A stretch of 64,000 nucleotides of DNA from Prochlorococcus sp. AG-388-A04. GTDB lineage: Bacteria > Cyanobacteriota > Cyanobacteriia > PCC-6307 > Cyanobiaceae. Under the pieces are notes generated by a model that saw only the letters and a program-made list of their open reading frames with translations, was not told the DNA's origin and did not search any database. How positions within the stretch are numbered: the stretch's first letter is position 1; each line of letters begins with the position of its first letter. The translations under genes were made by a program, and so were the position numbers. Of this stretch, positions 41,276 through 51,148 are shown piece by piece. The stretch covers positions 1-64,000 of the forward strand of contig QCGL01000002.1 of the NCBI GenBank assembly GCA_003279935.1, given 5' to 3'.

Positions 41276-42814
41276 TTATTGAGACGATATCTCAATTTTT
41301 TTAATTTTTGTTCCCTTATAATAATGTTTCAATATTTGTTCATAAGTAAAGCCTAATTCAGCCATTTCTATCGCTCCTGATTGAGATAAACCTACACCAT
41401 GACCGAAGCCACCTCCTTTAAAAAGCCAAAGATTATTATTTAATTTATTAATAGTAAATAAATTACTCGGCAAAAAACTCAATATTCGACGGATATCATC
41501 TTTTACAAGAACTATTGGTTTCTTTAAATTTTTTAACTTAATTTCTAATTTTGTTACTCTTCCACTGAAGCCTCTATCAATAATATTTAGATCAACCAAA
41601 TCTGATTTCTCCTCAATTAATTGATTATTTAATAGATTATTTTGGATCTTCTCATTAGATATTATTTTCTCCCATCGAAAAAGATAATGATTTGTACCAT
41701 AAACTTTTTCATTTGCAAACTCGAGGAATTTATTTAATTCATCCCCACTTTTAATTGGAAGCTTAAAAACTTGATTTAAAGAATTTAAACCATCAATCAT
41801 TGAATTGAGATAACGATAATCTTTTATTTGCCAAGATTCACTTGCAATAGCTGATATACCTCCATTAGATCCATGATAAAAGGAATTAATTGGTTTCTTT
41901 TTATAAGTGATTATTAAATTTGAAGTATCTTCTATCGCTTTATGTACATTTTTATATTTAATCACAGGAGGTTTATAAACTTGGCATTGAGTAGTTATAC
42001 ACAAATGATATTTATCAATTTTAAATCTATCGGAATTATAAAGTGCCCAAGTTCTTGCAATTACTGCTTGTGCTTTCAATGCTTCTAAAGGTGAATTAGA
42101 GCCAATTTCATGTGGCAGAACACCTTTTAAGTAATCATCAAATTTGATTTTCTGGATCAACGTCCAAGTTCCATATGAATCTTTAGCTAAATAAAACTTT
42201 TTACCAAAATTGATATCATTAATTTGTATCTCTTCAGATGAAGAAATATATATCGGGCCTTGTAGTTCATGTTGCGAGTATTCAGTAACAAGAAAAGGGG
42301 TGATTGTTGTCTTGTAGGATTTTTTAAAGAGTCTATAGTTTAGTTTTTTATCAGGAAGGTTTTTGCCAAATGGAACCCAAACTTCCCAATTGTTTGGAAA
42401 GGCAACTAGAGCTTGATAACCTTTTTCTTTTATTTTTTCAGCTTGCTTTTTTGCAGATTCATAGCTTGCAAATGGACCAAATACTAATCTTTCAACAGTG
42501 AAAGGGGTTTTCAAGGTTTTTTTCTTAAAAACAACATTGATTTTTTTGGATTTATGTCTTATACCATTAGTAGAATAGAGCTTTAAAAAATCATTTTTTG
42601 AAGTAAAAGTAATATCATTTTTTTCTGGAAAGTTATCATTTTTAGCTCCTAAGTATTGTTTTAATCCGATTAAAAAATTACCTTTTTTTAATTCTTGAGT
42701 AAGATTTATTGTTGAAGATTCTTCTGCAAAGCAACTTAATGACAATACTGGCAAAATTGAACAGAATAACCAACATCCATAAATCAGAAACTTTAAGTTC
42801 AATTTGCGCAGCAT
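41276..42814 (-). CDS. SpoIID/LytB-domain protein with SPOR-like segment
   Basis: Probable exported peptidoglycan-active protein. The 512-residue product begins with a signal peptide (hydrophobic about 8-29). It continues with a SPOR-like segment (about 105-150, containing V-F-G-P-F-A-S-Y-E-S-A and V-W-V-P-F-G) and the SpoIID domain from about 225. The conserved G-V-L-P-H-E-I (Glu236) and E-A-L-K-A-Q-A-V-I-A-R-T motifs are present, and it ends with G-G-G-F-G-H-G-V-G-L-S-Q-S-G-A. In spore formers SpoIID is a lytic transglycosylase acting on glycan without peptides; here a division or wall-remodelling role is inferred. It is upstream of the GT2 gene and divergent from rpmI. Confidence 0.88.
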   Translation of the reverse strand: MLRKLNLKFLIYGCWLFCSILPVLSLSCFAEESSTINLTQELKKGNFLIGLKQYLGAKNDNFPEKNDITFTSKNDFLKLYSTNGIRHKSKKINVVFKKKTLKTPFTVERLVFGPFASYESAKKQAEKIKEKGYQALVAFPNNWEVWVPFGKNLPDKKLNYRLFKKSYKTTITPFLVTEYSQHELQGPIYISSSEEIQINDINFGKKFYLAKDSYGTWTLIQKIKFDDYLKGVLPHEIGSNSPLEALKAQAVIARTWALYNSDRFKIDKYHLCITTQCQVYKPPVIKYKNVHKAIEDTSNLIITYKKKPINSFYHGSNGGISAIASESWQIKDYRYLNSMIDGLNSLNQVFKLPIKSGDELNKFLEFANEKVYGTNHYLFRWEKIISNEKIQNNLLNNQLIEEKSDLVDLNIIDRGFSGRVTKLEIKLKNLKKPIVLVKDDIRRILSFLPSNLFTINKLNNNLWLFKGGGFGHGVGLSQSGAIEMAELGFTYEQILKHYYKGTKIKKIEISSQ

Positions 42815-42905
42815 AAGTTCGACATTACCTTTTCAATTCAAAACTTTAATTTGCACCAATGCATATAAAGGTTTAGATTATCTAGATTAAACATTATCAA
42901 GGGAA

Positions 42906-43103
42906 ATGTCTAAACTTAAAACTCGTAAATCAGCAGCTAAAAGATTTAAAGCTACTGCTACGGGTAAATTTACTAGAAGAAGAGCTTTCCATAATCATTT
43001 ATTAGATCACAAAAGCTCAAAATTGAAGAGACATCTTAAAACAAAAGCTGTTGTTGATGAAAGAGATGCTGATAATGTAAAATTAATGATTCCTTACGCT
43101 TAA
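42906..43103 (+). CDS. rpmI: 50S ribosomal protein L35
   Basis: Small basic large-subunit protein. The 65-residue product shows the L35 signature [15 protein letters not shown] at the N-terminus and [14 protein letters not shown] in the middle. It is 30 bp upstream of rplT in the conserved L35-L20 pair; infC, which often precedes them, is elsewhere in this window. A GGGAAATG context precedes the start, giving a weak ribosome site. Confidence 0.96.
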   Translation: MSKLKTRKSAAKRFKATATGKFTRRRAFHNHLLDHKSSKLKRHLKTKAVVDERDADNVKLMIPYA

Positions 43104-43133
43104 GAGCATTCAAATTACTTTTAAAATAAATTT

Positions 43134-43481
43134 ATGGCACGCGTTAAAAGAGGCAACATAGCCCGAAAAAGAAGAAACAAAATCTTAAATCTCGCAAAAG
43201 GTTTCAGAGGAGGAAACAAAAATCTTTTTAGAACAGCAAATCAAAGAGTAATGAAAGCTCTCTGCAACGCTTATAGAGATAGAAGAAGAAGAAAAAGAGA
43301 TTTTAGAAGACTTTGGATATCAAGAATAAATGCATCGGCCAGAATTAATGGCACAAATTACAGCAAATTAATTAATGGTATGAAGAGCTCTGACATAATT
43401 ATCAATAGAAAAATGCTTGCACAATTAGCTTTGAGCGATCCACAATGTTTTGAAAAAATAGTTTCAACTGTAAGTAATTAA
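43134..43481 (+). CDS. rplT: 50S ribosomal protein L20
   Basis: 23S rRNA-binding protein needed early in 50S assembly. The 115-residue product has the typical N-terminus [16 protein letters not shown], the G-F-R-G motif, and the C-terminal half with R-L-W-I-S-R-I-N-A. It follows rpmI and is followed after 39 bp by a TPR protein gene. In some bacteria L20 represses its own operon by binding leader RNA; I see no obvious mimic structure here. Confidence 0.96.
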   Translation: MARVKRGNIARKRRNKILNLAKGFRGGNKNLFRTANQRVMKALCNAYRDRRRRKRDFRRLWISRINASARINGTNYSKLINGMKSSDIIINRKMLAQLALSDPQCFEKIVSTVSN

Positions 43482-43520
43482 ATTAAAAAAAAGCAAATTG
43501 TGAAAAATATACTGTAAGTA

Positions 43521-44078
43521 ATGGAAATATCTTCCTTTCAATCCTATTTGATCATACTTTTTATAGTACTTATAATTATATCAATTTTTGTATTTCGACA
43601 ATTTCTTAGAACAAGAAAGGAAGAATTAAATTTAGTAAAATTTGAGCAAAAAGGCTTAAACTCACTAACAAAAGCTTCTGAATTATACGAATTTGGCTCT
43701 ATCCAAATTAAAAAAAGATTATATACAGAGGCCACTAAGACTTTTCTTAAAGCTGTTGAAACTTATGATAATGAACCTGACGAAGCAAAAGCTATAATTG
43801 AAAATGCTCTCGGTTTTTCTTATGCAGCACAAAATGAATTTAAAAAAGCAATCAAGCATTATAACTCTGCTATAAAATCACTCCCTGGATATACAGTCGC
43901 TTTAAATAATCTTGCATCCGCACAACAACGATTGCTGGAATATGATTTGGCATATACGACTTATAAGAAAGTTTTAGTAATAGATCCAAACAACAAAACA
44001 GCAATTAAAAAGAGTAAAGAACTTGAAAAAAGAATTAATTACACCCCTTACAAAGGAATAAAAGATAAAGGATTTTAA
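43521..44078 (+). CDS. Membrane-anchored TPR-repeat protein
   Basis: A 185-residue protein with one N-terminal membrane helix (about 8-27) followed by a short charged coiled-coil-like stretch. At least three tetratricopeptide repeats then follow (about 55-165), with the pattern [19 protein letters not shown] and [10 protein letters not shown]. TPRs make protein scaffolds, and cyanobacterial proteins of this layout often help assemble photosynthetic complexes. It ends 1 bp before thiG, so the two are translationally linked. Partner and function are unknown. Confidence 0.82.
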   Translation: MEISSFQSYLIILFIVLIIISIFVFRQFLRTRKEELNLVKFEQKGLNSLTKASELYEFGSIQIKKRLYTEATKTFLKAVETYDNEPDEAKAIIENALGFSYAAQNEFKKAIKHYNSAIKSLPGYTVALNNLASAQQRLLEYDLAYTTYKKVLVIDPNNKTAIKKSKELEKRINYTPYKGIKDKGF

Positions 44079-44079
44079 A

Positions 44080-44877
44080 ATGAAAGAAGATTCATCTTTA
44101 CAAATTGGAGGTAAAAGCTTCTCAAGTAGATTGATGGTTGGTACAGGAAAATATACGTCTTCAGAAGTAATGATAGAAAGTTTAACGAATACTGAATCTG
44201 AAATAGTCACTGTCGCAGTAAGAAGAATTCAAAAGAATCAAAATGGTGAAAATTTACTGGAAAAAATTGACTGGAAAAAATTCTGGATGCTTCCTAATAC
44301 TGCTGGTTGCACTAATTCGGATGAAGCAATAAGAATAGCAATTTTAGGACGAGAACTTGCCAAATTATCAGGTCAAGAAGAAAATAATTTCGTCAAATTA
44401 GAAGTTATTCCTGACAAAAAATATTTATTGCCTGATCCTATTGAAACCCTTAAAGCAGCTGAAATATTGATAAATAAAGATTTTATTGTTCTTCCATATA
44501 TAAACGCTGATCCAATATTAGCTAAAAAGTTAGAAGAGATAGGTTGTTCAACTGTGATGCCATTAGGTTCACCTATTGGCTCAGGACAAGGTCTTTTAAA
44601 TTTATCTAATATATCCATAATTATTGAAAATTCTAATATTCCAGTAATAATTGATGCCGGCATAGGTGTACCTAGTGAAGCTTCTCAGGCTATGGAACTT
44701 GGAGCAGATGGAGTTTTAATCAATAGTGCTATCGCATTAGCTCAAAACCCTTTAAAAATGGCTAAAGCGATGAATTATGGTGTAAAAGCTGGAAGAGATG
44801 CTTTTTTAGCTGGAAGAATTGAAAAGCAGAAGTTAGCAAGCGCTAGCTCACCTGAAAAAAACATCTCAATAAAGTAA
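44080..44877 (+). CDS. thiG: Thiazole synthase ThiG
   Basis: Builds the thiazole phosphate of thiamine from deoxyxylulose phosphate, a glycine or tyrosine derivative and ThiS-thiocarboxylate. The 265-residue TIM-barrel protein has the [10 protein letters not shown] motif near residue 14, the T-V-A-V-R-R-I region, M-L-P-N-T-A-G-C at about 70, and the phosphate site [11 protein letters not shown] and A-G-I-G-V-P-S-E-A. It starts 1 bp after the TPR gene stop. ThiS and ThiO are not in this window. No TPP riboswitch precedes it. Confidence 0.95.
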   Translation: MKEDSSLQIGGKSFSSRLMVGTGKYTSSEVMIESLTNTESEIVTVAVRRIQKNQNGENLLEKIDWKKFWMLPNTAGCTNSDEAIRIAILGRELAKLSGQEENNFVKLEVIPDKKYLLPDPIETLKAAEILINKDFIVLPYINADPILAKKLEEIGCSTVMPLGSPIGSGQGLLNLSNISIIIENSNIPVIIDAGIGVPSEASQAMELGADGVLINSAIALAQNPLKMAKAMNYGVKAGRDAFLAGRIEKQKLASASSPEKNISIK

Positions 44878-45045
44878 TTTGATTCTTGAAAAAATAATTT
44901 TAATATTAAAAAAATTGCAACAATACCCAATTTATTAATTAAAGAGAAAAGATTTGAAACTTTTTACAATCTTTTTTCGCATTTTGGAAGCACTCTGTAG
45001 TAATTTAATAAATATAAAATGACATTTTTAATTCTGGAGTTCTGA

Positions 45046-46239
45046 GTGAAAGTAATTGTTCTTGGCGGAGATGGTTTTTGCGGTTGGCCTTGTGCGGTGA
45101 ATTTAGCAGAACAAAATCACGAAGTTATTATAGTTGACAACCTAAGTCGCAGAAAAATAGATATAGATCTCGAAGTGGAATCCTTAACCCCAATTTCCTC
45201 AATCAATGAAAGACTTTCTGCATGGAAAGAGACAGGTGGAAAACCAATAAAATTTATCAATATTGATCTTTCGAAACAATATCAAAAATTACTAAATTTA
45301 CTTATTGAGGAAAAACCTGATTCGATTGTACATTTTGCTGAACAAAGGGCTGCACCTTACTCAATGAAATCAAGTTATACCAAAAGATATACGGTTGATA
45401 ATAATGTGAATGGTACACACAATTTACTTGCTGCAATTGTAGAAAGTAATTTAGATATTCATATTGTTCATTTAGGAACCATGGGAGTATATGGATATGG
45501 ATCACATAGAGGCGCAACAATTCCTGAGGGTTATTTAAAAGTTGAAGTACCTCAACCGGATGGAAGTCGTTTTGAAGAAGAAATTCTTCATCCCGCCAGT
45601 CCTGGCAGTGTTTATCATATGACGAAAACATTAGATCAATTATTATTTCTTTATTACAACAAGAACGACTTGATTAGAATTACAGATTTACATCAAGGCA
45701 TTGTGTGGGGCACAAATACAAAAACAACATTAAAAGATCCAAGGTTGACAAATAGATTCGATTACGACGGCGATTATGGTACTGTTCTGAATAGATTTCT
45801 CATGCAAGCAGCGATCGGATATCCCCTTACTGTTCATGGGACAGGAGGACAGACAAGAGCTTTTATACATATTAAAGATTCAGTAAAATGCGTCCAACTA
45901 GCTCTAGAAAATCCTCCACAATCTGGCGAACGCGTAAAAATTTTCAATCAAATGACAGAAAGTCACCAGGTTGGCGAATTAGCTAAAAAAGTTGCTTCTC
46001 TAACTGGTGCGGAAATCAATTATTTACCAAATCCTCGAAATGAAGCAGTCGAAAATGATTTAATAGTTGATAATAAGTGTTTCATAGAATTGGGGCTTAA
46101 TCCCACCACTCTTGATAATGGCTTATTAGAAGAAGTTGTTGAAGTAGCTAAAAAATACTCTATGAGATGTGATAAAAAAAGAATTCCTTGTATTTCAACT
46201 TGGACGAAAAAACAAGCTAAAGCAATAAAAACTAATTAA
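45046..46239 (+). CDS. sqdB: UDP-sulfoquinovose synthase
   Basis: Makes UDP-sulfoquinovose from UDP-glucose and sulfite for the thylakoid sulfolipid SQDG. The 397-residue SDR-type protein has the N-terminal dinucleotide motif GGDGFCGWP at 7-15, Thr145 in H-L-G-T-M-G-V-Y-G, and the catalytic Tyr190/Lys194 in VYHMTK. The start is GTG at 45046, preceded by GGAGTTCTGA, which gives a usable ribosome site. It is followed after 28 bp by sqdX. Using SQDG instead of phospholipid lowers phosphate need, a known trait of oligotrophic Prochlorococcus. Confidence 0.96.
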   Translation: MKVIVLGGDGFCGWPCAVNLAEQNHEVIIVDNLSRRKIDIDLEVESLTPISSINERLSAWKETGGKPIKFINIDLSKQYQKLLNLLIEEKPDSIVHFAEQRAAPYSMKSSYTKRYTVDNNVNGTHNLLAAIVESNLDIHIVHLGTMGVYGYGSHRGATIPEGYLKVEVPQPDGSRFEEEILHPASPGSVYHMTKTLDQLLFLYYNKNDLIRITDLHQGIVWGTNTKTTLKDPRLTNRFDYDGDYGTVLNRFLMQAAIGYPLTVHGTGGQTRAFIHIKDSVKCVQLALENPPQSGERVKIFNQMTESHQVGELAKKVASLTGAEINYLPNPRNEAVENDLIVDNKCFIELGLNPTTLDNGLLEEVVEVAKKYSMRCDKKRIPCISTWTKKQAKAIKTN

Positions 46240-46267
46240 AAATAGTTTTAATATCTAACTTAAAAAA

Positions 46268-47401
46268 GTGAAAATAGCATTCTTTACTGAGACTTTTCTA
46301 CCTAAAGTTGACGGAATAGTAACAAGACTAACTAAGACCATCGAATTTTTAACAAAAAATGGCGATGAAGTTATAGTGTTTTGTCCTGAGGGATGTCCTG
46401 ATGTTTATAAAGGAGCAACAATAGTAGGAGTTGCTGCAATGCCGCTACCTTTATATCCTGAATTAAAATTAGGCTTACCTGGTCCTGCAGTCTCTGATAA
46501 GTTAGAAGAATTCAAGCCAGACTTAGTACATGTAGTTAATCCAGCTGTACTTGGACTTGGAGGCATATGGCTAGCAAAAACAAATAATATCCCTCTAATT
46601 GCAAGTTACCATACACATCTTCCGAAATATCTTGAACATTACGGAATGGGAATGTTAGAACCCCTTTTATGGGAGATGTTAAAAGCAGCTCACAATCAAG
46701 CTTTATTAAATCTTTGTACCTCCACTGCAATGGTTAATGAACTCGAAGATAAAGGAATACAGAGGACTGCTTTATGGCAAAGAGGTGTCGACACTGAAAA
46801 CTTCAGACCAGAATTAAGAAGCGAAAAAATGAGAGAAAAATTATTTGGAAAATATCAAAATACGGATTCACTTTTGATTTATGTAGGTAGATTATCGGCA
46901 GAAAAGCAAATTGAAAGAATTAAACCTGTATTAGATAATATACCCGGGGCATGTCTCGCTCTAGTGGGAGATGGTCCCTATAGAGGACAGTTGGAAAAGA
47001 TTTTTGAAAACACAAAAACAAATTTCATAGGTTATCTATCTGGTGAAGAGCTTGCCAGTGCATACGCATCTGGAGATATATTCTTATTCCCATCAAGCAC
47101 AGAAACTCTCGGGTTAGTATTGTTAGAAGCAATGGCTGCAGGATGCCCAGTAATAGGGGCTAATAAAGGTGGTATCCCAGATATTATTAATAATGGAATA
47201 AATGGTTGCTTATATAATCCAGATGAAAAAGACAATGGAGAAAGAAGTTTAATTGAGGCTACAAAAAAAATCCTAGAAGATAAGAATAAAAAAGAATCTA
47301 TGAGAAAAGAAGCTAGGAAAGAAGCTGAACAATGGGATTGGAACCAAGCTACTCTTCAATTACAAAAATATTATTCAGAAACACTTGAAAAAATTTCCTA
47401 A
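46268..47401 (+). CDS. sqdX: Sulfolipid synthase (UDP-sulfoquinovose:DAG sulfoquinovosyltransferase)
   Basis: Family 4 glycosyltransferase that transfers sulfoquinovose to diacylglycerol. The 377-residue protein has a GT4 N-terminus (F-F-T-E-T-F-L-P-K-V-D-G-I-V), the G-R-L-S-A-E-K-Q motif at about 212-219, and the nucleotide-binding E-A-M-A-A-G-C-P-V-I-G-A-N-K-G-G at about 290. The start is GTG. The pairing with sqdB, 28 bp upstream, identifies it as SqdX rather than another GT4 enzyme. It is membrane-peripheral. Confidence 0.93.
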   Translation: MKIAFFTETFLPKVDGIVTRLTKTIEFLTKNGDEVIVFCPEGCPDVYKGATIVGVAAMPLPLYPELKLGLPGPAVSDKLEEFKPDLVHVVNPAVLGLGGIWLAKTNNIPLIASYHTHLPKYLEHYGMGMLEPLLWEMLKAAHNQALLNLCTSTAMVNELEDKGIQRTALWQRGVDTENFRPELRSEKMREKLFGKYQNTDSLLIYVGRLSAEKQIERIKPVLDNIPGACLALVGDGPYRGQLEKIFENTKTNFIGYLSGEELASAYASGDIFLFPSSTETLGLVLLEAMAAGCPVIGANKGGIPDIINNGINGCLYNPDEKDNGERSLIEATKKILEDKNKKESMRKEARKEAEQWDWNQATLQLQKYYSETLEKIS

Positions 47402-47412
47402 ATTTCTATAAA

Positions 47413-47664
47413 TTAAGCCACATGTGGAGGTGGGGTAGGATTAATAAATGTATTGATTGGGAGTATTAAAGTAGCTATATTTTGATTCTTATCAGGCCTC
47501 TGTTTTTTTGGAAATCTTTTTCCAAATGGCACTCTAATTACATTAGTACCTTCAACTGAATTTACCTTTGTATTATTCCCCAAGGAATTATTAACAAAAT
47601 TTGGTAAATTCAAATTATTAATTGGCAAGCGCTTAACCTTACCAGAATTAAAATCTTTGCTCAT
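47413..47664 (-). CDS. Hypothetical protein, 83 residues
   Basis: I recognise no family. The product is polar and Asn/Pro-rich without a membrane helix or signal. It contains a basic-hydrophobic segment V-I-R-V-P-F-G-K-R-F-P-K-K-Q-R and ends in a Pro-rich tail PTPPPHVA. It is convergent with sqdX, 11 bp apart, and followed upstream by a 130-bp spacer to gcvP's end. A real coding gene is likely because it fills the space neatly and its composition is unlike random reading; function is unknown. Confidence 0.55.
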   Translation of the reverse strand: MSKDFNSGKVKRLPINNLNLPNFVNNSLGNNTKVNSVEGTNVIRVPFGKRFPKKQRPDKNQNIATLILPINTFINPTPPPHVA

Positions 47665-47794
47665 AGCTTCAAATACCCCAAATAAATTTGATGCTTGATA
47701 ATAATAATGAAAAAATCTAAAAAAATTCTATAAGAAAATATTAAATTTTTTATTCAACTTGACCTTAACTAAAAAACCATAAGAATGCTAGTCT

Positions 47795-50704
47795 TTATGC
47801 ACATTTTTTGTCATCTAAAAAATCTTTATCGTTGACATTACAAGAACAAATTAAATTTCTATCTCCATAAGCATTATCAATTCTTGATACAGAAGACCAG
47901 AATTTATGTTCGAATTTACCTTTATACGGATATGCAGCCTTTTCTTTTGAATAAGGATAATTCCAATTATCTGAAATTAACTCATTTATAGTATGAGGAG
48001 CATTACTAATTAAATTATTATTTCTGAGATTAATATTATTTTCAATTTCTTCAATTTCTTCGCTTATTAAGAGCATAGCTTCACAAAATCTATTTAACTC
48101 TGTCAAACTTTCACTTTCAGTCGGCTCTATCATTATGGTTTCAGGAACTGGCCAACTTATCGTTGGAGCATGAAAGCTATAATCTATTAATCTCTTAGCA
48201 ATATCATTAACACTTAAGCCTGTTTTTGACTTCAACTCTCTAAAATCAAGAATACATTCATGTGCGACAAAATTATTTTGTCCTTTATATAAAATCTTAA
48301 ATTTATTTTTTAATTTATTAGCAATATAATTTGCTGACAATATTGCATGACTACTAGCCCTTCTTAAACCACTTTGACCAACCATCTTTATATACATCCA
48401 GCTTATTGGAAGAATACTTGCACTTCCGTGCTGCGAAGATGATACAGAATAACCGAATGAATTAGAAATATTATCTTTAAACGAATGAGAAGGGAGGAAA
48501 GGACTTAAAGTTTCGGATGTTGCAACTGGACCAACTCCAGGACCACCGCCACCATGAGGGATACAAAATGTTTTATGTAAATTCAAATGGCAAACATCCA
48601 CTCCATAATCTCCAGGCTTACACAATCCCACCTGAGCGTTAAGATTAGCTCCATCCAAATAAACAAACGCACCAACTGAATGAATTAAGTCACATATTTC
48701 TCTGATTTTTAATTCAAAAACTCCATGGGTAGAAGGATAAGTTAACATTAAAGCACCAATTTCATTGTCAAATTCCTGGACCTTAATTAATAAATCCTCA
48801 TAAGAAATATTACCCTCAGAATCACATTTTATAGTTACAACATCAAAACCTGCCATAACCGCACTAGCAGGATTTGTTCCATGAGCACTTTGTGGAATTA
48901 GGCATTTTTTTCTTGATGAATCACCTTTTGATGCGAAATAAGAATTGATTGCCAATAATCCAGCAAACTCTCCTTGAGAGCCTGCATTTGGCTGAAATGA
49001 AACTGAATCCAAGCCAATAAGGTCACTAATCCATTTCTCAAGATCGCTTATTATTTTTGTATAACCTTTAGTTTGATTAGCTGGAGCGAAAGGATGAATT
49101 GAAGATAAATTAGCCCATGAAATAGGACTAAGCTCTGCTGCAGAATTTAATTTCATAGTACAACTTCCTAGTGGAATCATCCCATCAACCAGTGAAAAGT
49201 CTTTCTCAGCAAGTTTAAAAATATACCTCATTAAATCAGTCTCACTTTGATAATTCTCAAATATATTTTGTTGCATCCATTCTTTATTTCTTAGAGGAAT
49301 GCCGTCAATCTGAAAACAATTATTAAATGTAATGTGCTTTAAATCTTCTTTTTTGCCTAGCCCATTTGCTATGAAAGTTACTATCTTATGAATTTCATTT
49401 TTATCAGTAAGCTCGTCTAGGGAAATTCCAAATCCTGTAGATTTCTCAATAGTAGAACCTAAAGGTAAAATTCTAAAGTTAAAACCGTTTTTTAAAGCTT
49501 CGTTATGAATCTTTTCAGATTCCTCACAATAAATATCAAGACTATCAAACCTAACCCCACTAGGTATTTTTACACCTAACTCAGAAAGAATAGATTCTAG
49601 ATATTTTCTTAATATAACAATCCTCTTTGCCATTTTTGTTAATCCAGATGACCCATGATAAATAGCATAAAAAGAAGATATTATCGCTAAAAGAGATTGA
49701 GCTGTACAAATATTACTAGTGGCTTTTTCTCTCCTTATATGTTGTTCTCTTGTTTGCAATGCCAATCTCAGCGATTGTTCTCCATTTCTAGATAGAGTTT
49801 GTCCTACGATTCTTCCAGGTATAAGTCTTTTATATTTTTCACTACATGCAAAAAATGCTGCATGAGGACCACCAAAGCCCATTGGGACACCAAATCTTTG
49901 CAAACTACCAACAGCTATATCAACTCCAAATTGGGATATTGGTTTTATTAAAACTTGCGCAAGAGGATCAATAATTGATGTGACGACTATTTCTGCTTTA
50001 TGAGCTTGGGAAATTAAAAATGTTGGATCAAATAAGTTTCCATTTTTACCAGGAAGCTGAATTAAGAGTCCAAAAACATCATCATGATTTTTAGGATACT
50101 TTTGATTAAAACGTTTTAAATTAATTCCTAATGGTTTAGCTCTTGTCAACAAAACATTATATGTATGATCAAAAACATTTTCATCTACTAAAAAAATATT
50201 TGAGGACTTTTTTTTCCTTGAAGAAAAACTCATTGTCATTGCTTCTGCGGCAGCTGTTCCCTCATCTAAAAGCGAGGCATTAGCTATGGAGAACCCTGTT
50301 AATTCACAAATTAAAGTTTGAAAATTAAATAAAGCTTCTAATCTACCTTGAGCAATTTCTGCTTGATAAGGGGTATAAGCTGTATACCATCTAGGATTTT
50401 CTAATACATGCCTTTGGACAACTTTAGGCGTATGAGTGCCATAATACCCAAGTCCAATTAATGATCTAAATTTATTATTTTTATTAGATATTTCTTCTAA
50501 TTCATTCAACGCCTCAATTTCAGAACATCCTTTTGGCAAGACATCTGAATATTTTTCTTCTAACTGAATGTCTTCCGGAATAACTTTATTAATAAATTCA
50601 TCTAAATTGTTAAAACCAAGTTTTTGAAGCATCTTCTTCTCATCATTATCCTTCAATCCAAGATGTCTATCAATAAATAAATCCGAGTTGATTGTGGGAT
50701 TCAT
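47795..50704 (-). CDS. gcvP: Glycine dehydrogenase (decarboxylating), P-protein
   Basis: PLP enzyme that decarboxylates glycine and passes aminomethyl to lipoylated GcvH; in phototrophs it handles photorespiratory glycine and supplies one-carbon units. The 969-residue protein is the fused homodimer form. It has an N-terminal half with R-H-L-G and E-G-T-A-A-A-E-A-M, and a C-terminal half with the PLP lysine Lys711 in LNLHKTF followed by a Gly-rich G-G-G-G-P-G-V-G-P. It is 46 bp after gcvH on the same strand. gcvT is not in the window. Confidence 0.97.
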   Translation of the reverse strand: MNPTINSDLFIDRHLGLKDNDEKKMLQKLGFNNLDEFINKVIPEDIQLEEKYSDVLPKGCSEIEALNELEEISNKNNKFRSLIGLGYYGTHTPKVVQRHVLENPRWYTAYTPYQAEIAQGRLEALFNFQTLICELTGFSIANASLLDEGTAAAEAMTMSFSSRKKKSSNIFLVDENVFDHTYNVLLTRAKPLGINLKRFNQKYPKNHDDVFGLLIQLPGKNGNLFDPTFLISQAHKAEIVVTSIIDPLAQVLIKPISQFGVDIAVGSLQRFGVPMGFGGPHAAFFACSEKYKRLIPGRIVGQTLSRNGEQSLRLALQTREQHIRREKATSNICTAQSLLAIISSFYAIYHGSSGLTKMAKRIVILRKYLESILSELGVKIPSGVRFDSLDIYCEESEKIHNEALKNGFNFRILPLGSTIEKSTGFGISLDELTDKNEIHKIVTFIANGLGKKEDLKHITFNNCFQIDGIPLRNKEWMQQNIFENYQSETDLMRYIFKLAEKDFSLVDGMIPLGSCTMKLNSAAELSPISWANLSSIHPFAPANQTKGYTKIISDLEKWISDLIGLDSVSFQPNAGSQGEFAGLLAINSYFASKGDSSRKKCLIPQSAHGTNPASAVMAGFDVVTIKCDSEGNISYEDLLIKVQEFDNEIGALMLTYPSTHGVFELKIREICDLIHSVGAFVYLDGANLNAQVGLCKPGDYGVDVCHLNLHKTFCIPHGGGGPGVGPVATSETLSPFLPSHSFKDNISNSFGYSVSSSQHGSASILPISWMYIKMVGQSGLRRASSHAILSANYIANKLKNKFKILYKGQNNFVAHECILDFRELKSKTGLSVNDIAKRLIDYSFHAPTISWPVPETIMIEPTESESLTELNRFCEAMLLISEEIEEIENNINLRNNNLISNAPHTINELISDNWNYPYSKEKAAYPYKGKFEHKFWSSVSRIDNAYGDRNLICSCNVNDKDFLDDKKCA

Positions 50705-50750
50705 ATTTAATATATTTTTCTTTAAAATAGCCGGTTTTTAGAAATTTGCT

Positions 50751-51140
50751 TTAATTCGGAACAACCTTTGATTTATATTCATCTGAATTCATTAATTCGT
50801 CTAATAAAACATTTGATTCTGATTTTATAATTAGCAGCCATCCATCACTAATTGGATCATTTTGCAAAAGTTCTGGATTATCAATAACCCCTTCATTTAC
50901 AGAAATCACTTCTCCTGCAAAAGGAAGATAAACTTCTTCAACAGCCTTGACGGACTCAATTGTTCCAAAAGTTTCTCCTTTTTGCAAAATAGTTCCTTTC
51001 TCAACTAATTCAACAAAAACAATATCTCCTAATTGATCAATAGCAAACTCACTAACACCAATTTTAAACAATCCATTTTCTTCCTTCACATATTCATGTG
51101 TATCAGCATATTTGAGATAATTTGGAAACTTGTAGGACAT
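50751..51140 (-). CDS. gcvH: Glycine cleavage system H protein
   Basis: Lipoyl carrier that shuttles the aminomethyl group between P, T and L proteins. The 129-residue protein has the lipoylation site Lys65 in IESVKAVEE, with the flanking Gly-rich hairpin, and the usual N-terminus Y-A-D-T-H-E-Y. It is 8 bp after the PLP-enzyme gene and 46 bp before gcvP, consistent with one transcript. Confidence 0.96.
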   Translation of the reverse strand: MSYKFPNYLKYADTHEYVKEENGLFKIGVSEFAIDQLGDIVFVELVEKGTILQKGETFGTIESVKAVEEVYLPFAGEVISVNEGVIDNPELLQNDPISDGWLLIIKSESNVLLDELMNSDEYKSKVVPN

Positions 51141-51148
51141 AGTAAAAT

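Noticed and set aside
50705..50750. Glycine riboswitch ahead of gcvP
   Set aside because: The 46-bp spacer is too short for even a single glycine aptamer, and the gene lies inside an operon.
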